The position numbers and the translations under genes are program-made. Under the pieces are notes generated by a model. The model made no database searches, was not told where the DNA came from, and saw only the letters and a list, made by a program, of their open reading frames with translations. From contig JAGTTD010000010.1 in assembly GCA_018398585.1 (NCBI GenBank), positions 2,559,501 through 2,623,500 on the forward strand: a DNA stretch of 64,000 nt. The letters are read 5' to 3'. The DNA is from Simmondsia chinensis (Eukaryota > Streptophyta > Magnoliopsida > Caryophyllales > Simmondsiaceae). Position 1 is the first letter of the stretch; the number at the start of each line of letters is the position of its first letter. Shown piece after piece: positions 1-11,583 of the stretch.

Positions 1-94
1 CTGCCGGAAGGGGTAAGGCTGCGTACATCACCCCCCCCAGACCCTGCGTTCTGCGGGAGCCGCAAGGCACTGGGACTGTTGTTGTTGTTGTAGG
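1..94 (+). mobile_element. 3' tail of an RTE-type LINE (cut by window edge)
   Basis: The stretch matches the 3' end of the RTE LINE at 41343-41430 almost base for base, including the GGGTAAGGCTGCGTACATC block, the block reading CACTGGGACTG, and the terminal (TTG)n run. Only the last 94 bases lie in the window, so LINE and related SINE cannot be fully separated. The wording CACTGGGACTG is that of the LINE copies rather than the CACTGGGTATG of the SINEs. Confidence 0.75.
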
Positions 95-423
95 GAGGTA
101 ATGCTTGTGTTGCTCTTATAGTTTGTAGGTTTCAAGTTAGAGCAGACATTTTAAAATCATAAATTTTAATTACTATTTTTATAGTGGATTTTACTGTTGA
201 TTTGTGTCGTGGTTTTTCCCTTTACTCTGCTGGATTTTTCATGTTATATCTATTGCTAATCTAATTTTCGCATATTTATTTCCATCATTGGTATAGGTGT
301 GCCATTAGATTTATATCTGTCGTTGTTATTGACTTGTGTAGTTAATTTAATCGGGTTTAGGTCTCTAGATTCCAATAATTGTTGCCAGCTAGCAATTTAT
401 ATCTGGACCTAAAGTTCATCTAT
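95..423. other. AT-rich intergenic sequence, no feature seen
   Basis: No long reading frame, RNA gene or clear repeat boundary was recognised here. Confidence 0.5.
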
Positions 424-806
424 TTATTTAAGGGCTATTTCGACCTAAAGTTCCGTATTTTGTTCATTATATTAATTTAATTCTTATATTTATTAATTTA
501 GTCGCTCTACTATCTACATTGTATCAATTTAGTCTAATTATTAAATTTAAGTTAAATTAATGATGCAATTTTAATGGTAGAATAATATTAGATGCAAATA
601 ATTTACCATAAATACACCAATTGACACAATTTAGCCTACCCCTTTGCCAAACCATTACATATGTCCTTCTAACTTAGCATAAATTTTGCTCCAAGAACCA
701 AATTCACACCATATAAATAGTAGATGAACTAAATTGACAAAATTAAAAGTCTAAGGACTAAATTTACACAACGAACAAAGTATAGAAACCTTTGATTGAG
801 TTATTT
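424..806. mobile_element. MITE-like element with inverted ends
   Basis: The left end (GGGCTATTTCGACCTAAAG and following) and the right end (CAAAGTATAGAAACCTTTG and following) are imperfect inverted repeats. A related element with the same interior (phrases such as ATTAGATGCAAA and GGACTAAATT) lies at 41673-42087. No coding capacity is seen. The superfamily is not certain; the ends resemble plant MULE-type MITEs. Confidence 0.5.
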
Positions 807-1595
807 ACAGCATTTGTTCCTTATCTTTTTAAATTTGTTCAAATTAGCCCCTCATCTTTTTTTGTTCAAATTGGTCCACCATCTTTATAATTTTGTTCAA
901 TTGACCCTCAACTTTTTCAAGTTTGTTTAAATTAGTCCCTTATGTAAATTTTTTTGGTTCAAAATTGGTTTTCACATTCTGTTTTATTATAAAATTAATA
1001 CTGTAGCCAAAATTTTGTCAAAAATAAAATATGAAGGACTATTTTGAGCAAAAGAAAAAATGATGAATTAATTTTAACAAAAAAATTAGGGATCGATTTG
1101 GACAAAATAAAGCACGAGGGAACAATATTAGCAAAACTAGAAACATAAGCGACCAATAGTGTAAATTTATTGGTCCCTTATTTTTTTAAATTTATTTAAA
1201 TTAATCTCTCATCTTTTCTTTTGTTGAAATTGGACCTTCGTTTTTATAACTTTATCCAAATAGGTTCCTCATTTTTATAACTTTGTTAAAACGGTCCCTC
1301 ATCTTTTTTAAATTAGTCCTTATTCTTTTCTTTTATTCAAAATGATCTTTCATGCTATTTTAGGACAAAATTAGTGCTTGACATAGTGACCAAATCAATA
1401 AAAAATAAAAAATTAAATAAAATGAAGGACCAAATTTGTCGTAGTATAAAATTTTAGGGACACATTTGAACAAAAGAAAAGATGTGGGACTTAATTTGAA
1501 CAAATTAAAAAGATAATGACTAATTTAAACAAAATAAAAAAATAAGGACCAATTTCAATAAATTTATAAACATGAAGGACCAACAGTATAAATAA
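807..1595. repeat. Two adjacent fold-back repeats with sub-repeats
   Basis: About 807-1160 and 1161-1595 are each palindromic. The left arms are made of short tandem units of the type TTGTTCAAATTRGTCCCTC, and the right arms contain the reverse complement (GAGGGACYAATTTGAACAA type). Such internally repetitive arms are typical of plant fold-back/MULE-type elements. No open frame is present. Confidence 0.5.
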
Positions 1596-1611
1596 CTTTA
1601 TTCCGTGATTT

Positions 1612-3131
1612 TTTTTGGCAAAATATACAAGGAGCCACTGAACTTTACAATTAAATACAATCCATCCCTTGAACTTTTAATTTCACAAAATAGCCTCCTG
1701 AACTTTATAATTAAACACAATACACCCCTTGCATTTTTAATTTCATAAAATAACCTCTTGAATATTGTTAGTATGCACAACTATTATGAATCATAATCGA
1801 TCAAGGTATCCAAGCATAAAAACTTAAAAAGATAATATTTTATTGATAGAAAAAAGGGGAGAATTACGTAGCAGAAAGGGGGAAAAACATAGAAGAAGAT
1901 TGGGAGGGACAGAGAGAATACATCATCATCAATCATCTAAGCATAAACTCTAATTATCCTACTTTCCTATATATAGAGAAAAATAACAAAATATCTAACA
2001 AATATCTAAGGTGGTGATATGGCGAAAAGTAGACAAGCTGATTGGGAGATGGTGGCTTAGCGAGCAGTCTTCGAGATGGCATGGCGTGTTGGTACATGGC
2101 GGAATGACTAGGTAAGATGGGTAATTGGTGGTGTGACCCGATCTTTGGCGGCGTGACACTAGACGGGATAGTTATACGAGTTGGCGGTATGACCAGGCAA
2201 GTAGCATACTAGGCGGGAGCAGCCTAGGCAAGCGTATACTAATGAAATGACGTCCTTCTGTACGTCTAATCCTATTTTGACTCATATTAATACAAACTTT
2301 CAATTTTAAAAAATAGCTCTTAAACTTTTTTATTATGCACAACTCATCCTTTCGAACTTTGTTACTAAATGTATTTCACCCTTTAGGCATTAATAAATTT
2401 AAAAATTAAAACAAAATATGAAAAAAAAAAATTTAAGAAAAATACAAAAATATTTTTTCAACTTTGAAAAAATTAGATTAAAAAATTTTAAATTAAAAAA
2501 TGTATCAAGTTAAAAATCATGAATTTTCTACTTTTATATAAAAGATAGGGGTTTTATATTTTTAGACAAAATATAGGAGGTTTATGTTTCTAAGAAAACA
2601 TAAGAAGATTTTCTAATATTTATAAAATATATCTTTTAATTAATTATAGTAATATTATGATAAATTTAGAAGATAATAAAAATACTATAATATAAAATAC
2701 AATAATTTTTTTAAATACAAATTTTAAAATTTAAAAGTAGTAAAAAATTAAAAATTTGAAAATAAATTATGAAAAACCAAAGTTAGTAAATATTACTTTT
2801 TTTTTTTTTGTTGTTTTAAAATTTTCAATTTCATATCTTTTGTATTATAATTTCAAGTTTATTAATGTCTAAGGAGTGTTTTATATTTACTAACAAAGTT
2901 CAGGGAGTGAATTGTCTGTAATGATAAAATTCAAAGGCTAAATTGAAATTATAGGAGGTATATTGTGTTTAATCATAAAGTTCAGGAGTCTATTTTATGA
3001 CGGTAAAAGTGTTAGAAGGTGTATTATTTTTAGTTGTAGAGTTTAGAAGAATATTTTATAAAATTAAAAGTGTAGAAAATATATTTTATTTAATTATAAA
3101 GTTAAAGGAATCTTTCTATATTTTGCCCCTT
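1612..3131. mobile_element. Long inverted-repeat element with an internal insertion
   Basis: The ends read GGCAAAATATA (left) and TATATTTTGCC (right), each beside a run of eight T. Both arms are built from a unit of about 60 bp (left arm phrase GCCTCCTGAACTTTATAATT, right arm the reverse complement). The left arm is interrupted at about 1780-2280 by unrelated sequence, including a GC-richer stretch at 2010-2260 that may be an LTR fragment. Reading frames in the arms are by-products of the repeat units. MULE-type or fold-back origin is inferred, not proved. Confidence 0.5.
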
Positions 3132-3301
3132 TTTTTTAACACAACGAAGCCCAGTGGCAGGTTCGGTGATTTTCTTGTGCACTCATTCTATATTTAGTCA
3201 CCTACGCAGTCCAATTATCACTCACATTACCTCCACTTACTATCTCCAAGCTCTTTCCCTTTGCATCTTTTTTCTTGATTGTCTTTACTGTAAGCATAGC
3301 A

Positions 3302-6300
3302 ATGGACGCCGGAACAGTGTTGACTGTTGTTCAAACTCTCATAACAGTTCTTGATTCTCGCACCTTACAAGATTTTTCATCTTTCGTAGATGTTGAGAAG
3401 AAGATCAAAACGCTGCAGAGCACCCTCTCTGCTATCAATGCTGTGCGCCTTGATGCAGAAGAGAGTGGAGTGCTTTCCTATGTAGAACGTGACTGGCTCC
3501 AAAAGCTCCAAGATGTCGTCTATGAAGCTGAAGATGTAGTCGATGCATTCAATACTCTTTCTCACCAACAGACGGATAGCCATAACAAGTTGCTTAAAAA
3601 GGCACAATACTTCTTTTCTTTGATGGGTATGTCCAAAGAGCTGCGTAAGATCATGGGGCAATTGAAAGTTATTGCTAATGAGAGACAAAATTATGGCAAT
3701 GTACATCATACTGTTATTAGGGAACAACATATTGTCAGAAGGAAGGATACTCCGTCTTCTGGGGCTGATGAAGATGCCGTTGGGAGAGATCAAGACAAGA
3801 AGGAAGTGATGGACATGTTATTAGACTTAAACATTCATGCTGAAGAGAATTTTACTTGTGTTTTTATAGTTGGTATTGGGGGTATGGGGAAGACAGCTCT
3901 CGCACAGCTTGTCTATAATGATGAAAAGTTTAAGAGCGGCTTTACAAGGTTGTGGGTTTGTGTCCCTGAGGATTTTGATTTAAAATCACTTATAATAGAG
4001 ATTTTGTTAGCTGCTACAAATAAGGAGCCACAGAACCTTCGTATAGACCAACTGCAGAGTCAGTTGCAAAAGGAGATTGGAGGAAAGAGAATTTTACTTG
4101 TTTTAGATGATGTATGGAATAACAACCGTATTAGATGGCTAGAATTCAAAAGATTATTGGTTGGTGTTGGGGAGGGCAGTAAGGTTTTGGTTACAACACG
4201 GTCCAAAGAAGTGGCAACTGCTCTAGGAGAGTATCCGATCCATGAACTGCAAGGCCTCTCTGAGGAAGCGTCTTGGTGTTTGTTTGAGAAAATGGCATTT
4301 GGACATGGTCAAGAACAATCGACAGTCAATGTTGAACTTGTTGGGCTTGGAAAAGAGATTGTTAAGAAATGTGCAAATGTTCCTCTTGCCATAAGGACAG
4401 TCGGAAGTCTTTTATATGGTAAAGATAAACGTAAATGGATCTCTTTCAAAAATAATGACTTGGCATCAATAAAGCAAGATGACGACGATATTCTTCCGAC
4501 TTTGAAGCTCAGTTACCGCCACCTTCCTGCTGTATTGAGACGTTGCTTTAGCTATTGTGCAATATTTCCTAAGGGTTATGTTATTAAGAAGGATTTATTG
4601 ATCAATCTTTGGATGGCTGAAGGGTATATCTCACCATCACTCAATGACGACCCTGAAGATATAGGTGAGGACTATTTTGAGAGTTTGTTAGAAAGATGCT
4701 TTTTTCAAAACATACAAAGAGACAAATGGGGTGAAATTAGGTCATTCAAGATCCACGATCTCTTGCACGCTCTTGCTATCAATATAGCTAAAAATGAAGG
4801 AATTTTTTTCACAATGCAACAATCAACCACAAATTACAAAAAACTTCGTCGCTTGTCTCGTCAACTTACACCCAATGAATTCGAAAAATGGATTGCCTTT
4901 TATTTAGGATCAAAGAGCAGACATTCGCTACCATCAATTTGTACTTGCTTAAGAGTATTGGATTTGAGCTATTCTCATCCTACAGTTACTCTAAGTTGGC
5001 TAGATAAATTGATACATTTACGGTATTTAGACCTTTCCAGAAACTCATTGCATAACCTTCCCGAGTCCATTACCAAACTATGGAACTTGCAGATATTACG
5101 ATTGCATAATTGTAACAATCTCAAACAGCTACCGAGGAAGTTCTACAGGTTGGTGAACCTTAAGCACCTAGACATTTCTGGTTGTTCCGCATTAGAGTGT
5201 ATGCCTCCACATTTGGATGCTTTAACTGGCCTTCGTACACTATCTATGTTTATAGTGTGCAATTTTGATAATGTGGGTTATCTACAAGATTTGAAAGGAC
5301 TTAAACATCTCAAAGGCGAACTCACCATTAAGATTGGTGATTGTTCGTGTTGTTTAGAAAAAACCAAGGGTGCAGACTTGAGGAGCAAGCAGCACCTGAG
5401 CGGTTTATGCTTAATGTTTGAGGATGTAAATATTCATGACCACAAAAGAGACGAAGCCTTGTTGGAGGACTTACAGCCTCCCATGAATGTCAGGGTGCTT
5501 AGCATAGAGGGATATAGAGGCAAAAGTCTTCCGAGTTGGTTGCCTCTAAATAGCTTGGAATCAATGCTTCCGAAACTCGTAAAGATAAGTCTGTTAAATT
5601 CTACTGAATTGAAATGTCTCCCATCATTCAGTAAACTCCCTTGGTTGAAAAGCCTTAAACTTGAAGGGATACCCATACTATACATGGAGAATAGAAGTGC
5701 TTCCTCCATGTCAACACCAGATTCAACATTATTCTTCCCCTCCCTTGAGTATCTCCTACTTGTCGACTTGCATGATTTGAAGGGTTGGTTTAAACCAATG
5801 GAGACTTTGGATGATAACGGTGATGAAGATGATGAGGAGGTGCATTCTCTATCAGCATCCCCACTTTTTCCTCGGCTTTCAAAATTAGTAATAAGAAGTT
5901 GCCCCAATTTGGTATCCTTTCCTTTGTGTCCATTTGTGGTGCACTTGCATATATCGGACCTCAATGACAGGTTGTCGATTTTAGAAAAGATGGCCGTGGA
6001 CGTGGTGACAACATCCGCAACCTCATCTCAACCTAACTCGTCTGTGCCCAAGAAGCTAACGATTGGCAATGTAAGCTGTCTGGTATGTCTACCGGAGGGG
6101 TCGCTTCAGAGCCTTTCTTATTTTTCAATAAATACAGATTGTGAGTTGGAGAACTTGTCAACAATTGAGCAGGTGGTATTCCAAAGGCTGGCTTCTGTAC
6201 GCTTTTTCAAAATCAGCTTCTGTGACAATTTGAAGACTCTTAAAGCAGGAGGCTTACAACATCTCACTACATTAGAGACTCTAGAAATCTATGATTGCCC

Positions 6301-6847
6301 TGAGTTGGAATTGAAGGATGAAGATGGAGATGACGGCATATTGCCATGGAAACCTCTAGGGAGTCGCCTTCGTTCATTGACATTAGCAAATCTACCAAAG
6401 GTGGAGAATCTTCCAAAGGGGTGGCAATACTTTTCCTCTCTCCAGTCCCTTGAAATCCAAAATGTTGGATTGACATCTCTGCCCGAGTGGATTGGTAGCC
6501 TGAAGTTCCTCCAATATCTTGAAATTGCATTTTGTCCCAAATTGACATCATTGCCTGAATCAATGCGGGACCTAACCGCCTTAAATCAACTCGGAATCTA
6601 TGAGTGTCAGGGCTTGACAAAGAGATGCAAAGAACCAGATGGGGAGGACTGGCCCAAAATTCAACACATCCCTTGTGTTCATACACAGGTATGTATAACC
6701 TCCTTATCCCTTTTAAACTATGTTCCTTTTCTTAAATATTTCATCTACTTATATCAATTATTCATGGAGTCTTTTTTAGGTAAATTACATTTTAATACTT
6801 TTAAATTTGGTATATTAATTTTTAGTTCAAAAGTTACACACATCTAA
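3302..6847 (+). CDS. CC-NBS-LRR disease resistance protein (CNL1)
   Basis: Intracellular immune receptor of the RGA-like CNL class, expected to sense pathogen effectors and act as an ATP/ADP switch. ATG 3302 (MDAGTV) is chosen because CNL2 starts at the same residue; the frame is open further upstream but without an ATG. Order of domains (1181 aa): Rx-type coiled coil with EDVVDAF at 77-83; NB-ARC with P-loop GIGGMGKT 191-198, kinase-2 LDDVW 268-272, RNBS-B TTRS, a GLPL-equivalent NVPLA at about 359-363, RNBS-D CFSYCAIFPKG, MHD motif as IHD 484-486; then many LRRs from about 530 to 1110. The last 52 codons run through a splice-donor-like CAG|GTATGT at 6688/6689. If that intron (6689-7146) is used, the protein ends at 7188 after 13 other residues (1142 aa). 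CNL2 has a stop before the same donor. All key motifs are intact, so this is probably functional. Confidence 0.93.
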   Translation: MDAGTVLTVVQTLITVLDSRTLQDFSSFVDVEKKIKTLQSTLSAINAVRLDAEESGVLSYVERDWLQKLQDVVYEAEDVVDAFNTLSHQQTDSHNKLLKKAQYFFSLMGMSKELRKIMGQLKVIANERQNYGNVHHTVIREQHIVRRKDTPSSGADEDAVGRDQDKKEVMDMLLDLNIHAEENFTCVFIVGIGGMGKTALAQLVYNDEKFKSGFTRLWVCVPEDFDLKSLIIEILLAATNKEPQNLRIDQLQSQLQKEIGGKRILLVLDDVWNNNRIRWLEFKRLLVGVGEGSKVLVTTRSKEVATALGEYPIHELQGLSEEASWCLFEKMAFGHGQEQSTVNVELVGLGKEIVKKCANVPLAIRTVGSLLYGKDKRKWISFKNNDLASIKQDDDDILPTLKLSYRHLPAVLRRCFSYCAIFPKGYVIKKDLLINLWMAEGYISPSLNDDPEDIGEDYFESLLERCFFQNIQRDKWGEIRSFKIHDLLHALAINIAKNEGIFFTMQQSTTNYKKLRRLSRQLTPNEFEKWIAFYLGSKSRHSLPSICTCLRVLDLSYSHPTVTLSWLDKLIHLRYLDLSRNSLHNLPESITKLWNLQILRLHNCNNLKQLPRKFYRLVNLKHLDISGCSALECMPPHLDALTGLRTLSMFIVCNFDNVGYLQDLKGLKHLKGELTIKIGDCSCCLEKTKGADLRSKQHLSGLCLMFEDVNIHDHKRDEALLEDLQPPMNVRVLSIEGYRGKSLPSWLPLNSLESMLPKLVKISLLNSTELKCLPSFSKLPWLKSLKLEGIPILYMENRSASSMSTPDSTLFFPSLEYLLLVDLHDLKGWFKPMETLDDNGDEDDEEVHSLSASPLFPRLSKLVIRSCPNLVSFPLCPFVVHLHISDLNDRLSILEKMAVDVVTTSATSSQPNSSVPKKLTIGNVSCLVCLPEGSLQSLSYFSINTDCELENLSTIEQVVFQRLASVRFFKISFCDNLKTLKAGGLQHLTTLETLEIYDCPELELKDEDGDDGILPWKPLGSRLRSLTLANLPKVENLPKGWQYFSSLQSLEIQNVGLTSLPEWIGSLKFLQYLEIAFCPKLTSLPESMRDLTALNQLGIYECQGLTKRCKEPDGEDWPKIQHIPCVHTQVCITSLSLLNYVPFLKYFIYLYQLFMESFLGKLHFNTFKFGILIFSSKVTHI

Positions 6848-7146
6848 TGAAACTGTCTAAATAGTAGTATGTACCGGTATAAAATAGGCCCCTCATCCAA
6901 CTCTTTTTCATTAGAAGTGTTACAATTCATGCGTGGGATGAAGAGAATAGCAAGTGGATGATGGGGTTACCAACAAATAACCGCACGTTTTACACCTTTT
7001 CACATCGTTGTTTGAGCTGCTTTATTGAATAGATGTAACTTTTGGACTAAAAAATTAATACGCCAAATCTCAAGGTACTGATATATAATTTACCGTTAGG
7101 AACTACAAATATATATGGTATGAAGAAGTTGAATGATGATATGCAG
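6689..7146 (+). other. Candidate intron at the 3' end of CNL1
   Basis: Donor CAG|GTATGTATAA and acceptor GATATGCAG| are conserved in position and sequence with 20737-21188 behind CNL2, where the intron lies in the 3' UTR. In CNL1 a segment of about 70 bp that holds the CNL2 stop codon is absent, so here the intron would fall inside the coding region. The downstream exon then reads 13 codons and stops at 7186-7188. Confidence 0.55.
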
Positions 7147-7188
7147 GGCCTCATGCGTACCATAATTACTCGCAATCTGTCAAGTTAA

Positions 7189-9150
7189 TAGGTTAGATTT
7201 TCTCACTCTTATCATGGTAATGTTTTTGTTTGTCATACACTCACCATGATGTTGAATAATGTATTAAAAGTAAAATTATTACTTGAACTAGGTCGTCAAG
7301 ACTGCCAAGTTCAGCATGTTTGAACTCATTTAGGCTCAACCCTGACTCAACGAGCAAGCTCATGATGTTGATCTTTACTGAACAGGTAAACTCTCTTCAG
7401 TTCGGTAACCTCATTACAGGCAGCTTTGGATTCAATTCTATCTATCAACAGGAATGCTACTAGTACTTGCGAGCTATTATCTATCTCACATAAAACTTTT
7501 TGTTAATGCTTTAGGTATTTGTTCATTGTGTTGGAATTCTGCATAGATGACTCAGTTTGATGACATGATCCAACAAAGATTGTTGTGTATGCAAAGAAAC
7601 TCTTTTGGAGGCTTAGTTGATGGATTGATGACGATTGGCTGGTTCAAAAAATTTTTGACCGGTTCTTGGTATTTTTGAAACCTGTCTGTGGATTATGTAT
7701 TTGCTCTAAAGTTTTGTGCTTTGTTAGACATTATAGACCTAAAACATTGAAATTTTTATTGTCCTGTATAAGTAAGTACAATTGGTTTAGTAGTGTAAAT
7801 TCTAGTGTCGTGATTACTTTTTCATTGTTTATTGTTGTTTTTGGTGCTGAGCATCAGCTTCTTGTTACTTTAAAAAAAAACGACTTTTTGGTGTTCAAGT
7901 GTTCACGTGGATGTGGCCTACGCCTGCAAAATGATGCTTTTTTGCTATTAAATTATGAGGAAGTATTTATATAAATTGGAAAACAGGTTCATGGTTGCGT
8001 TGTTTATTTATAGGCAAGGCATGTAACAAACGTATGATCAATAAAAATGAGATACACATAACACAAGACAGTATGCCAAAAAAATTTTTTATTAAAACTT
8101 TCCCTTTTGTGTCGTCCTCGTTCCTTTAAACGTAAGTCCAAACGTGGTTTTCGGGCCATGTGTCGCGGTTTTTGGACCGTGTGTCGTATTGTCGCCTTCG
8201 TTTGGATGGCATTGTTTAGACTTTGGTATGCACAAGACCGTAATGGTCACAGAAAGGCATATTTTGTTCTGCTTTTCAAGGGGCTTAAAACCTCACTTCT
8301 ATTCAGATCCCTCCCAACAATTTAGGTTTGGTTACAACAACAATTCCAGTGCCACTTAGGCTCCTATCAAAGCAAAGTCGGGAGGGAGATGTACACAATC
8401 TTACTTCTTCATGATATTACTCTAAAGGCAGGTTATCTGAGGGTCCCCATCAAGTTTGGTTGTAACTTTAGAATCTCTTATGCTTTGTTTGACAATAAGG
8501 TTTAAAGCGGTGAAGAGGGAGAGAGTAAAAGGTAAGAGATTATCTTAATCTTATTTGGAATTTTGGATTTATTAAATGAGGAGAGATAAATAAGTTATCT
8601 TTGTTTCACAATTAGATAAAGAGGTAAATAGAATTACGGTTAAAATAAACACAAAATTGTCCAAAATTTTGTTTAATTTTTTGCTTACCTCTGTTACACC
8701 CTAGATTAGAGGTTAAAAGAAAGTGGAAGTAATGGAGATAAGGAAGCGCATTAGGCGGGGTTTGGAAAACTTGGAAGTTATAGATAGATAGATAAAGTAA
8801 CGAGACTACTTGTTTGCCACTAAAACAAAACAGAGGCCGTGAATTTAATCATGTATTTTCTGGTAAGAGTATAAAATTATTGTTTGGATATTTAGTATCA
8901 ATTTAAGCTATTGAGATAATTAATTTTTTTGATGTAGTATCAGTACCTTATTAATTGGAAGATCATACAATCGTATCTCAATAACTTCAATTCTTAGCCT
9001 ATGCACTATCCGCTTTTTAAACCTAATCAGAATTTTCGTGAAGAGATACATTAGGATGTAAAATCATTCTTACACATTAACTCATCAACTTAAATTTTCA
9101 AAATATTGGTTCATTGGCATGATTAATGTGCCGGAACACGTATAATTCAA

Positions 9151-9190
<40 letters not shown>

Positions 9191-9639
9191 AAGAAACTAA
9201 AACCATGTATAATTTGTCAAGAAAACGTGATTTTCATTTCTCAAAAATAAAAAGTTAGAAAATAAAAAATAATATCAAACATATCCGATTAACCTACCTC
9301 CAATATATCAAGGAAAGCAAATATTTATTTCTCTATTTTTAAGTATAAGTAGAAAAATATTTATTTTTAAAACATAAGGAAAAACAAAAACCAAAAAAAA
9401 TTTAAAAAAATATACCCCAATGGAAAATACATTTTACAAAAGTGCTTCCATAAAAGTGGCCTTGAAAGAAACCATTTTCTCATAGTTTGACCAAACGGGC
9501 CCCAAAGTTGGCTACAATGCGATGATCGTAATGATAAAAACAAGAAAAAAACAAAAAGAGAGGTTGATTAATTAGAATAACAAATCCATGCTCAATAATC
9601 TTAAATTTGCTGCCAGAAACTTGTTCAATGGATTTTTCT
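7189..9639. other. Duplicated downstream flank of CNL1, no gene
   Basis: This stretch aligns colinearly with 21189-23530 downstream of CNL2, so gene and flank were duplicated together. Short frames at 7666-7974 and 8107-8359 are not conserved as protein in the copy. It contains a decayed SINE-tail-like piece at about 8375-8450, an AT-rich MITE-like stretch at 8500-8810 (relatives at 22530-22850 and 15960-16350), a weak tRNA-SINE-like piece at about 8930-9010, and a (TA)n run at 9154-9188. Confidence 0.6.
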
Positions 9640-9775
9640 ACAACAACAACAACAACAAACTCAATGCCTTAAGGGCTCCCGCAGAAGCGGGATCTTGGGG
9701 GGGTTGATGTACGCAGCCTTCCCCCTTCAGGGTGAGCTGAAGAGAGTCCGAGGACCCCCAGCCTGGATTATGTCA
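9640..9775 (-). mobile_element. 5'-truncated RTE/5S-SINE tail
   Basis: On the minus strand the sequence reads ...GGCTGCGTACATCAACC...CGGGAGCCCTTAAGGCATTGAG followed by (TTG)n, i.e. the 3' module shared by the RTE LINE and the 5S-SINEs. No 5S-like head is present. The paralogous flank near 23500 lacks it, so it entered after the CNL duplication. Confidence 0.7.
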
Positions 9776-9784
9776 TCTTCGTAA

Positions 9785-10241
9785 TTATCTTACCTCCCAA
9801 ATACGTAACATAACTATATAAATAGATCAATCGCATCAAAAATGGATTACATAGGTTGAACCCAAATGAAACCCCATTATCCAAACAGGTCAACTCAAAT
9901 TCAAACTGGCTTCAAAACCTCCTACCTAAACCCTCTATCGTTTACGTAGTGTTCATATGATATTACCATGTCGTGTCAAATTTTGCCGCCCCTAATGTAT
10001 ATCAATCATGCTCTTTGGACAGCAGTTTATGTATAATTTTGATTTGTTTGCCGGCTAGCAATATTTATATTCGTTTTTTATGTTTTCTTTTTCTTTGGTA
10101 GGGGTATTTATTCACTTAATAAACATCATGGGATCTTATTCCTCTTTAATTTATTCAGTGATTTCCTTGAGTCACCCACTTACTCTCTCCAAGCTCTTTC
10201 TCTTTGCATCTTTTTTGATTGTCTTTACGATAAGCATAACG
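9785..10241 (+). promoter_or_regulatory. Duplicated 5' flank of a CNL gene
   Basis: This is colinear with 16797-17283 upstream of CNL2, including the leader just before the ATG, so it is presumably an old CNL promoter and leader. It now stands in front of a truncated coding fragment. No individual promoter element was identified with confidence. Confidence 0.5.
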
Positions 10242-10503
10242 ATGGATGCTGGAACAGTGTTTCGTGTTGTTCAAACTCTTATAATAGTTCTTGATTCTCT
10301 TACCTTACAAGATTTTGCATCTGTCGCAGGCGTCGAGAAGAAGATAAAAAAGCTAGATAGCGCCCTCTCTGCTATCAGTGATGTGCGCCTTGCTGCATAT
10401 GAGAGTGGAGTGCTTCCCACGTAAAACAAAACTGGTTCCAGATGCTCCAGGATGTCGTCTACGGAGCTGAAGATGTAGTCGACGCGTTCAATACTTTTTT
10501 CTC
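10242..10503 (+). pseudogene. CNL N-terminal fragment
   Basis: The ATG and about 60 codons match the coiled-coil start of CNL1 and CNL2 (MDAGTV, then a DSLTLQDFAS segment and an LDSALSAISDVRL segment). A TAA at 10422-10424 replaces the region around the VE.NWL motif. Recognisable homology continues in other frames (GAAGATGTAGTCGACGCGTT, the EDVVDAF site) to about 10500 and then stops abruptly. There is no NB-ARC or LRR. It is a relic of a third copy in the CNL1/CNL2 tandem series. Confidence 0.85.
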
Positions 10504-10737
10504 AAAACTTGCCCCTCCCCAATTATTGTAATTTCAGAAAGCAACCTTTGAATTATCCATTTTTCAAGAATATTAAACGCAAGATAATGAATTTTTCAAA
10601 AGACAATATTAAACAAATTTTGAAAATACACAACATATGATAGAGTCTTATTCCTTTTTTTATTTATAATAAGTGTAATATGCAATATCGAAAAGATAGT
10701 GATATATTAAACATGCATCGCACGGGATCACTCTAGT
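10504..10737. other. AT-rich spacer, nothing recognised
   Basis: Unique AT-rich sequence between the CNL fragment and the copied AP-1 sigma block. Confidence 0.5.
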
Positions 10738-11179
10738 TTAAGAGAAAACAGACACATGAATATCACAATAAAGTAGTTGTAGCAAATCCCTCGATAGATA
10801 GATTAGTAAATAGAAGGATGTGAAATGAGACAGAGCCAACAACTATTTGCTAAATTTTATGATAGAATATGTTAAATTTCCTCAGGCGTTTGGCCCGATC
10901 CACAAAGTTGGAACATATGAGATCCACGTGGAAGCTTAAGTGGGGTTGCATCCTAAAACTAATTGGCATAAGATGGAGTAATCCACTAGGTTTACAAGGT
11001 GATCTTTTATTTCTCTCAACTTCAATATGAGATTTCATAAGACTCATATGTGAAGTTTTCAACAGAATATAACCCCTGATAGCATAAGATGCCAAGAATA
11101 ATATGTCACCTCATAAAACTAATTAATACTCACTCCATCCCAAAATAAATACACATTTTTAGATTGCTTCATACCTAAG

Positions 11180-11398
11180 ACGGTACCAACACGCAAGCAT
11201 CAGATCCCATTAGAACTCCGAAATTAAGTGTGCTTGGGCAACAGTAATACCAAGATAGGTGACCTCCTAGAAAGTCCTCATTGCACTCCTCAGGTTGGGG
11301 ATTCTCGAAAACAGCCTACCCTGAAAGGGGGAAGGCAGCGTATATCCACCTCTCAGAACCTGTTTAGACTTGGGGCACTAGAAGTGTTACTTGTTTGC
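11180..11398 (+). mobile_element. 5S-RTE chimeric SINE, copy 1
   Basis: The head resembles 5S rRNA (CATCAGATCCCATTAGAACT, then TAAGTGTGCTTGGGC and GATAGGTGACCTCCT, the internal control region). The tail matches the RTE LINE 3' end. Imperfect target duplications of about 23 bp lie at 11157-11179 and 11399-11421. The AP-1 sigma intron near 27055-27082 is an empty site. Confidence 0.85.
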
Positions 11399-11583
11399 TT
11401 TTAGATTGCCTCATATTTAAGGAAGAGGTTGGTTTCCACAATCATCCTTCAACTTAGTGACAGCAGAGGAGACAGTACAGGTACTAAGAGTTTCATGATG
11501 GCTAATACACAAAATCATAAGTGAAATGTTCCTACAATGAGACATGAGTAGATTTGTGAGACGCCTCATAATAGTAAGTTGTA

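Noticed and set aside
7666..7974. Possible small gene with a counterpart at 21734-21955
   Set aside because: Similarity is at DNA level across the whole duplicated flank; lengths and ends differ and no protein family was recognised.
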